From Rhodocyclales bacterium (lineage in GTDB: Bacteria > Pseudomonadota > Gammaproteobacteria > Burkholderiales > Rhodocyclaceae), in contig JACPEH010000012.1 of the NCBI GenBank assembly GCA_016183655.1, forward strand, positions 110,853-174,852: DNA of 64,000 nucleotides. The letters run 5' to 3'. Shown here one piece after another: positions 59,736 through 64,000 of the stretch. Below the pieces are notes generated by a model. The model had not been told where the DNA came from, searched no databases, and saw only the letters and a program-made list of their open reading frames with translations. Positions within the stretch are counted from its first letter, which is position 1. The number at the start of each line of letters is the position of its first letter. The position numbers and the translations under genes are program-made.

Positions 59736-61394
59736 TTATCCTGCCTGCCCTCGCCCTGCTGCCTGCGCAGCGCCAGCCGCGGAGGCAGCGCAGCCGCCGG
59801 CGGCGGCAGGCAGCGTTGTCGGTCGCCGCGACACCTTCACCGGCGACATCGCGGCGATCGCGTCGGCCTGCAGCTCGGGACTCAGCACCGGCCGCAGGCC
59901 GACCAGCTGCCGCGGGTGGCGCGCGAAGTCGCGCCCGGCCCGCTCCAGCTGTTCCTTGTTGGCGCTGAAGTAGCGCGCGGCGGCGATCGTCTGCGGCAGG
60001 TGCTTGAGGATGTGCCACAGGCTCCAGCGGTGCTGCCAGAGGCGTTTGGCGAAGCGGCGGCGATAGCCCTTGCTGTCGTAGAAGCGGCGCACGTGCCAGT
60101 TGTAGAGCGCATCCATCTGCTCGCGCGAGTCGAACCCCTGCGGCTTGAAGACGAAGTTGAGGCAGTTCATCAGCCGCCAGTCCTCGTTGAACTCGCCGCT
60201 CTGGCCGCCGACGCATTCGTCCCAGATCGGCGCGCCGTGCAGCGGGCTGAATTTGGTCATGTTCATCTCGTCGAGATCGAGCGAGAGGATGAAGTCGCTG
60301 GTCGCCCGGATCGTCTCCGGCGTCTCGCCGGGCATGCCGAAAATGAACAGGCCCTTGGCGCGCAGGCCGGCGGCGTGGATCTGCGCGACCGTCTTCTGCA
60401 CCGCGTCGAGCGTCACACCCGCCTTGTGCCGCGCCATCATCGCCGGGTCGGCCGACTCGATGCCCATCGACACCATCAGCGCGCCGGCCTGCTTGAGCTT
60501 GGCCAGCATCTCGTCCGAGGTGTGGCCGGTGCGGATCGCGCAGTTGAACTGCATGCCCAGCGGCTGCTCGATGAGCAGGTCGCACAGCTCGAACACGCGC
60601 CTCTTCTGCGCGGTGAACAGGTCGTCGTAGAAGTTGATGTGGCGCACGCCGAAGTGGTCGCGCAGGTGCTTCATGTGCGCGTACACGTATTTCGCCGAAT
60701 TGACCTTGTACAACCGCTCGAACACCGTGCGGTCGCAGAACGAGCAGGTGTAGGGACAGCCGCGCGAGGTAATCATCGTCGCGCCGTGGCGCTGCGCGTA
60801 GGCGAACAGCGGCAGGTGGTAGCCCTGCGGAAAGCCGGCCAGCTTCTCGTAGGCCGGGAAGGGCAGATCGTCGAGGTCGAGGATGCGGTTGCGGCGCGGG
60901 TTGGTGACGATCTTGCCGCCGTTGTCGGCATCGCGCCAGACCAGATTGCCGATCTCGCGCGGCGGCTTACCCTCGGCCAGGTCGAGCAGCGTCCCTTCGC
61001 CCTCGCCGATGCACAGGTAGTCGATCTCCGGATAGTGTTCGAGCACCGGCGCGCCGAGCGAGGAGACATGCACGTTGCCGAAGACGATCTTCACTCCGGG
61101 GCGGCGCGCCTTGATCAGCGCCGCCATCTCCAGCGCATCCATGAAGCCCGAGGTGGTCGCCGAGAAGCCGACCAGCTCCGGCTCGGTGGCGAGCACGATC
61201 TCCGCGTTCCCGGCAATCGTCGGCGGCGCATGGGGGCCAAGGCAGTCGTGCACCGCCGTCGGGTGGCCGTGCCGCTCCAGCCACGCGGCCAGCTGCAGGA
61301 TGCCGATCGGTGCCATGCGGTTGGCGAGCACCGAGAAGTCGGGTTGCCCGGGTACGAAGTTGAAGCCGGCAGGATGGACAAGGGTGACTTTCAC
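59736..61394 (-). CDS. B12-binding domain radical SAM protein
   Basis: A 552-residue enzyme. The N-terminal third is a cobalamin-binding Rossmann domain (MKVTLVHPAGFNF..., APIGILQLAAWLERHGHPTAVHDCLG, LVGFSATTSGFMDALEMAALIKARRPGVKIVFGNVHVS), without the DxHxxG motif of base-off B12 proteins. The radical SAM domain has CPYTCSFC in ITSRGCPYTCSFCDRTVFE and YICIGEGE-like YLCIGEGEGTLL upstream; GIESADPAMM follows. The C-terminus is helical and family-specific. Such enzymes methylate unactivated carbons or rearrange skeletons. It leads the minus-strand arm of the pigment locus, so tailoring of the polyene or aryl head is the natural guess. Confidence 0.85.
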   Translation of the reverse strand: MKVTLVHPAGFNFVPGQPDFSVLANRMAPIGILQLAAWLERHGHPTAVHDCLGPHAPPTIAGNAEIVLATEPELVGFSATTSGFMDALEMAALIKARRPGVKIVFGNVHVSSLGAPVLEHYPEIDYLCIGEGEGTLLDLAEGKPPREIGNLVWRDADNGGKIVTNPRRNRILDLDDLPFPAYEKLAGFPQGYHLPLFAYAQRHGATMITSRGCPYTCSFCDRTVFERLYKVNSAKYVYAHMKHLRDHFGVRHINFYDDLFTAQKRRVFELCDLLIEQPLGMQFNCAIRTGHTSDEMLAKLKQAGALMVSMGIESADPAMMARHKAGVTLDAVQKTVAQIHAAGLRAKGLFIFGMPGETPETIRATSDFILSLDLDEMNMTKFSPLHGAPIWDECVGGQSGEFNEDWRLMNCLNFVFKPQGFDSREQMDALYNWHVRRFYDSKGYRRRFAKRLWQHRWSLWHILKHLPQTIAAARYFSANKEQLERAGRDFARHPRQLVGLRPVLSPELQADAIAAMSPVKVSRRPTTLPAAAGGCAASAAGAAQAAGRGQAG

Positions 61395-61425
61395 GGCGGG
61401 CGGCGCGGACGCTGATCTCAGGAAC

Positions 61426-61676
61426 GGGAATTATCCTGGAAACCGCAGTTGAACGCGCCCGCCGGTGCGCCCAGGCTGGTGTCTGGCACGAAGCGACGAC
61501 GCGGCAGGCTCCCGCCTGCAAGGAGGAGCGACAAAGCCAGGCGCCGGCCTGGGTGTGCCGGCGGGTGCGTAGCGGACTCACCCAGCGGGTGATTCTGGTC
61601 GAAGGCAGCAAACTCAATGTCCATGCGGTGTTCCCAATGGCAATCAGCGGTCAACTGCGGTTTCCAGGATTATCCC
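61426..61676. mobile_element. MITE-like element with 20-bp terminal inverted repeats
   Basis: ATCCTGGAAACCGCAGTTGA at 61433-61452 is repeated perfectly in inverted form at 61651-61670; related GGGA bases lie outside both arms. Inside, CCCGCCGG...CCCAGGC (61458-61476) pairs with 61547-61565 at 15 of 19 positions, and further short hairpins are present. The 251-bp element fills most of the 338-bp gap between the divergent radical SAM and CDF genes. It holds no transposase gene of credible length, so it looks like a non-autonomous element or an IS remnant. Confidence 0.65.
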
Positions 61677-61720
61677 GTATCCCGGGTGATCGCCGCGACT
61701 GGTTCGCCGCATTGCTCGCG

Positions 61721-61726
61721 TAAAAT
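61721..61726 (+). promoter_or_regulatory. -10 hexamer, leaderless start of the CDF gene
   Basis: TAAAAT at 61721-61726 with GCCCGC (6 nt) before the ATG at 61733, the same geometry as at ruvB, ybgC and the binding-protein gene at 33413. Confidence 0.45.
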
Positions 61727-61732
61727 GCCCGC

Positions 61733-62701
61733 ATGCACGAAATCGACTCCTGGCGGCACCCCCACCTCTTCGACACCGGCAACCCGGCGGCCGAGCGCGG
61801 CGCGCGGCTGGTGATGTGGATCACCCTCGTCGCGATGACGGGCGAAATCGTCGCCGGCCTCGTCTTCAACTCGATGGCGCTGCTGGCCGACGGCTGGCAC
61901 ATGGCGACGCACGCCTTCGCCATCGGCCTCTCCGCATTCGCCTACGCGACGGCGCGGCGCTACGCGCGCGATACGCGCTTCGCCTTCGGCACGTGGAAGG
62001 TCGAGATCCTGGCCAGCTTCACCAGTGCGTTGTTCCTGCTCGGCGTGGCGGCGGCAATGGTCTGGCAATCGATCGCCCACCTGCTCGATCCGCAGCCGAT
62101 CCGCTTCATCGAGGCGATGCTGGTCGCGGCGCTGGGCCTCGGCGTCAATGTCGTCTGCGCGCTGATCCTCGGCAACGCGCACCATCACCACGATCATGGC
62201 CACGAGGCGGCGCACGACCATCATCACCACGACCACGGCCACGACCTCAACCTGAAGTCGGCCTACCTGCACGTGCTGGCCGACGCGGCGACCTCGATCC
62301 TGGCGATCGCCGCGCTCGCCGGCGGCCTGTGGTTCGGCTGGGACTGGCTGGACCCGCTGATGGGCATCGTCGGCGCCGCGCTGATCTCGGTGTGGGCCGT
62401 CGCGCTGCTGCGCGACGCCAGCCGCGTGCTGCTCGACTGCGAGATGGACCTGCCGGTGGTGGCCGAGGTGCGCGAGGTGATCGAGGCGCACCCGCAATGG
62501 GCGGCGACGACGAAGATCGCCGACCTGCACGTGTGGCGCGTCGGCAAGGGCAGCTTCGCGGTGATTCTCGGGCTGGTGACGCACGATGCCGGGCTGAAGC
62601 CGGAAGCGGTGCGCGGGGAACTGGCGCGACACGAGGAACTGGTCCACGTGTCGGTGGAGATCAACTACTGCGACTGCGACGGCGACAGCACTGCCGCCTG
62701 A
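61733..62701 (+). CDS. dmeF: cation diffusion facilitator, DmeF-like (Co/Ni/Zn efflux)
   Basis: A 322-residue CDF antiporter with six TM helices. TM2 holds SMALLADGWHMATHAFAIGLSAF with Asp/His metal ligands, and TM5 holds YLHVLADAATSILAIAALA. Between TM4 and TM5 is a His-rich loop of alternating His, Asp and Gly (about residues 148-170), the usual metal-sensing loop. The cytoplasmic C-terminal domain (MDLPVVAEVREVIEAHPQWAATTKIADLHVWRVGKGSFAVIL) is complete. LADGWHMATH resembles DmeF-type cobalt/nickel exporters. No metal regulator gene is adjacent. Confidence 0.85.
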   Translation: MHEIDSWRHPHLFDTGNPAAERGARLVMWITLVAMTGEIVAGLVFNSMALLADGWHMATHAFAIGLSAFAYATARRYARDTRFAFGTWKVEILASFTSALFLLGVAAAMVWQSIAHLLDPQPIRFIEAMLVAALGLGVNVVCALILGNAHHHHDHGHEAAHDHHHHDHGHDLNLKSAYLHVLADAATSILAIAALAGGLWFGWDWLDPLMGIVGAALISVWAVALLRDASRVLLDCEMDLPVVAEVREVIEAHPQWAATTKIADLHVWRVGKGSFAVILGLVTHDAGLKPEAVRGELARHEELVHVSVEINYCDCDGDSTAA

Positions 62702-62736
62702 GGCCGGCGGGCGCCGACCTCAACAACATTTCCGGC

Positions 62737-62994
62737 TCAGTGCGTGCGGCGGCGCGGCGCCATCGGCGTGCGGCCTTCGATGTGGCGGAAGGTGATGCGG
62801 CCCTTGTTCAGGTCGTAGGGCGACAGCTCCAGCGTCACCTTGTCGCCGGCGAGGATGCGGATGTGGTGCTTGCGCATCTTGCCGGCAGTGTAGGCGACCA
62901 GCGCGTGGCCGTTGTCGAGCACGACGCGGAAGCGCGAATCCGGCAGGATCTCCTGCACGACGCCGTTCATTTCAATCAGTTCTTCTTTGGCCAT
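62737..62994 (-). CDS. infA: translation initiation factor IF-1
   Basis: An 85-residue IF-1. The OB fold shows [69 protein letters not shown]. It is about 13 residues longer than E. coli IF-1 because of a basic C-terminal tail ([15 protein letters not shown]). Betaproteobacteria often carry a second infA of this form outside the ribosomal protein operon, and no ribosomal genes are near. The ATG at 62994 follows a GGAGG site; a start 6 nt upstream is less likely. Confidence 0.95.
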   Translation of the reverse strand: MAKEELIEMNGVVQEILPDSRFRVVLDNGHALVAYTAGKMRKHHIRILAGDKVTLELSPYDLNKGRITFRHIEGRTPMAPRRRTH

Positions 62995-63326
62995 GACCAA
63001 ACCTCCGGGGGAATTATCGGAACGGAAACAGCCCGGACACGGCCGGGCTACAGCAAGGTCAAGACGGCGGGTGATGAAGGGAGGAATACCGCGCGAGGAC
63101 GGATATTGAACCGGACAGCAACGACACTACTTGAAGATCGCAGGCGCGAACTATGCGCCCGATCGGCGAATAAAGCAAACGGGCATGGATTGAGACCGCC
63201 CCGAATCATGACAGCCTTACCCATGCCCGTTTCCCTCACCCCCGGCCCCTCTCCCGCTTCGCGGGCGAGGGGAGGTTCGCGAGACGCTTCACGTCTTTCA
63301 CGTTAACCGGGGCGCGGCGCCACGGT
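62995..63326. other. intergenic region between infA and nuclease gene
   Basis: This 332-bp stretch holds the infA leader (minus) and no convincing gene. AGCCCGG (63030-63036)/CCGGGCT (63043-63049) could form a hairpin in the infA leader. A 12-bp stem, CCCCTCTCCCGC (63246-63257) with GCGGGCGAGGGG (63261-63272), lies downstream of the nuclease gene. It lacks a T tract and resembles a common interspersed GC-rich repeat rather than an intrinsic terminator. Confidence 0.5.
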
Positions 63327-63848
63327 TCAGCGCGGCCCGCGCCACTCCCACGGCGGCAACGGATTTTTGCCGGCCCACAGGCCGAGGCGACGGATTTTTG
63401 CCGTGAACTCCGCCTGCTGGTAGTCGGCCAGCGCGGCCGCCGGCTGGCCGGGGGAGCGCTGGTCGTGCCAGGCCATGCCGCGCTCGACCTGCGCCAGGCC
63501 GAGGTCGAGCGTCGGCGGACAATCGGCGTTGCCGCAGCGCCCGCCGGGCGGCGCGACGCGGACGACGGCGCGCCACTCGTGGCCGCTCTGCTGCGGATTC
63601 TCCAGCAGCACCGCCCGGCCGAAGGCCAGCGCGCCGAGGCTGGAGCGGGCCGCCTCGCCCTGCTCCTGCAGGCGTGCCGGCGCATCGATCCAGGCCACCC
63701 GCACCTGCAGCTGGCCGCGCCCGGGAACGTCGACGCGCAGCGTGTCGCCATCGACGACGGCATCGACGTGGCCACCCAGCGTTTCGGCACGGACGACGCC
63801 CGTGATGCCGACGAGCAGGCAGAAGAGAAGCAGCAGGCAGCGATTCAT
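63327..63848 (-). CDS. secreted thermonuclease-like (SNase) protein
   Basis: A 173-residue protein. Signal peptide MNRCLLLLFCLLVGITGVVRA; SNase domain with VDAVVDGDTLRVDVPGRGQLQVRVAWIDAPARLQEQGEAARSSLG, where DGDT, RVAWIDAPA and the following Glu correspond to the calcium-binding and catalytic core. Downstream are LAQVERGMAWHDQ and LGLWAGKNPLPPWEWR, the usual end of this family (PWEWR). It probably degrades nucleic acids or acts in the periplasm. The ATG lies 12 nt from the 3' end of a group II intron, so any native promoter has been displaced. Confidence 0.85.
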   Translation of the reverse strand: MNRCLLLLFCLLVGITGVVRAETLGGHVDAVVDGDTLRVDVPGRGQLQVRVAWIDAPARLQEQGEAARSSLGALAFGRAVLLENPQQSGHEWRAVVRVAPPGGRCGNADCPPTLDLGLAQVERGMAWHDQRSPGQPAAALADYQQAEFTAKIRRLGLWAGKNPLPPWEWRGPR

Positions 63849-63859
63849 GAAGGATCCGT

Positions 63860-64000
63860 ATCGAGTAGGGGACGGGGTTACCCCCGTCGCCCTCTCACAC
63901 CACCGGACGTGCGGTTCCGCATCCGGCGGTTCATTGAACACACTGGAGTCGTCGCATTGTATCGAGCAGCGACACCAGACCTAAACGATCAAAGAAGGAC
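63860..64000 (-). mobile_element. group II intron 3' end (domains V and VI), partial
   Basis: On the minus strand, ACCGCCGGA (63930-63922) and TCCGGTGGT (63907-63899) pair to form domain V with a GCG-GAAC-CGC cap; GACGGGG/CCCCGTC (63888-63871) forms domain VI, with an unpaired A in CTACTCGAT at the 3' terminus (63868-63860). This order and the CTACTCGAT end match bacterial group II introns. The rest of the intron is outside the window. Confidence 0.7.
63931..64000 (-). CDS. group II intron reverse transcriptase/maturase, C-terminal end only
   Basis: Partial: about 22 codons before a TGA at 63933-63931, reading SFFDRLGLVSLLDTMRRL near the end. The position immediately before domain V and the FFDxLGLVSL-type tail fit the end of an intron-encoded maturase. 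Only the tail is visible, so the call depends on the intron assignment. Confidence 0.45.
   Translation of the reverse strand, partial: SFFDRLGLVSLLDTMRRLQCVQ

Noticed and set aside
58426..60585. 719-codon open frame extending the chorismatase far upstream
   Set aside because: Chorismatase resemblance begins at the Met at 59484. The upstream part is a shadow of the radical SAM gene and lacks similarity, and an ATGA overlap supports the internal start.
63048..63239. 63-codon minus-strand ORF upstream of infA
   Set aside because: No ribosome-binding site or recognisable sequence; Ser/Arg-rich reading typical of noncoding GC-rich DNA.

Overview
The window looks like chromosomal DNA of a high-GC betaproteobacterium, most likely of the Rhodocyclales/Azoarcus-Dechloromonas type. 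This rests on gene content and order (ruvC-ruvA-ruvB, ybgC-tolQRAB-pal-cpoB-queE, a second short IF-1 gene, an aryl-polyene pigment locus) and on GC-rich codon use; the species assignment is inference. Most of the window is densely packed coding sequence with many 4-nt ATGA overlaps.

Layout. 1-9.5 kb: housekeeping genes (ABC-F ATPase end, YjdM-like zinc ribbon, a lipoprotein, HerA-like ATPase, YebC, DMT transporter, hemerythrin with an FNR-like box upstream, ruvC/ruvA/ruvB with an AI-2E-type membrane protein wedged between ruvA and ruvB). 9.5-12.4 kb: a sensor kinase and a degenerate NtrC-family regulator, separated by RNA segments that could form a translational switch. 12.4-18.5 kb: the Tol-Pal envelope cluster, queE and a PilZ protein. 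18.5-24.5 kb (minus): a branched-chain amino acid type ABC operon livK-[fic]-livHMGF, with a Fic gene and a duplicated operator-like dyad inserted between livK and livH. 24.6-26.8 kb: queC, a YeeE/YedE membrane protein, and two tRNA-Lys genes followed by a strong terminator.

26.9-38.6 kb is an accessory region. A ThDP-dependent acetolactate-synthase-like enzyme is translationally coupled to two divergent citrate-synthase-superfamily proteins, then a TonB-dependent receptor and an SDR. A lone periplasmic binding protein and a 1353-residue hybrid kinase carrying two receiver domains, Hpt, GGDEF and EAL follow.

38.8-52.7 kb (plus) and 56.8-61.4 kb (minus) together form an aryl-polyene/xanthomonadin-like locus: two ACPs, three ketosynthase-family proteins (one chain-length-factor-like), two hotdog dehydratases, a ketoreductase, an AMP-ligase, acyltransferases, a glycosyltransferase, a LolA-like protein and an MMPL exporter. 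A chorismatase of the XanB2 family can supply a hydroxybenzoate starter, and no aromatic ammonia-lyase is seen. Unusual extras are a polysaccharide deacetylase, an alpha/beta hydrolase, a B12-binding radical SAM enzyme and a 48-residue ORF. The two arms flank gdhA, a 50-residue ORF, a LysR regulator and an orphan secreted protein. Palindromic repeats lie in and around the pigment genes, one of them read in frame at the start of a dehydratase.

61.4-64 kb: a MITE-like element, a CDF metal exporter, infA, a secreted nuclease, and the 3' end of a group II intron at the window edge. A recurring theme is a -10-like hexamer only 6-9 nt before the start codon, suggesting leaderless mRNAs.
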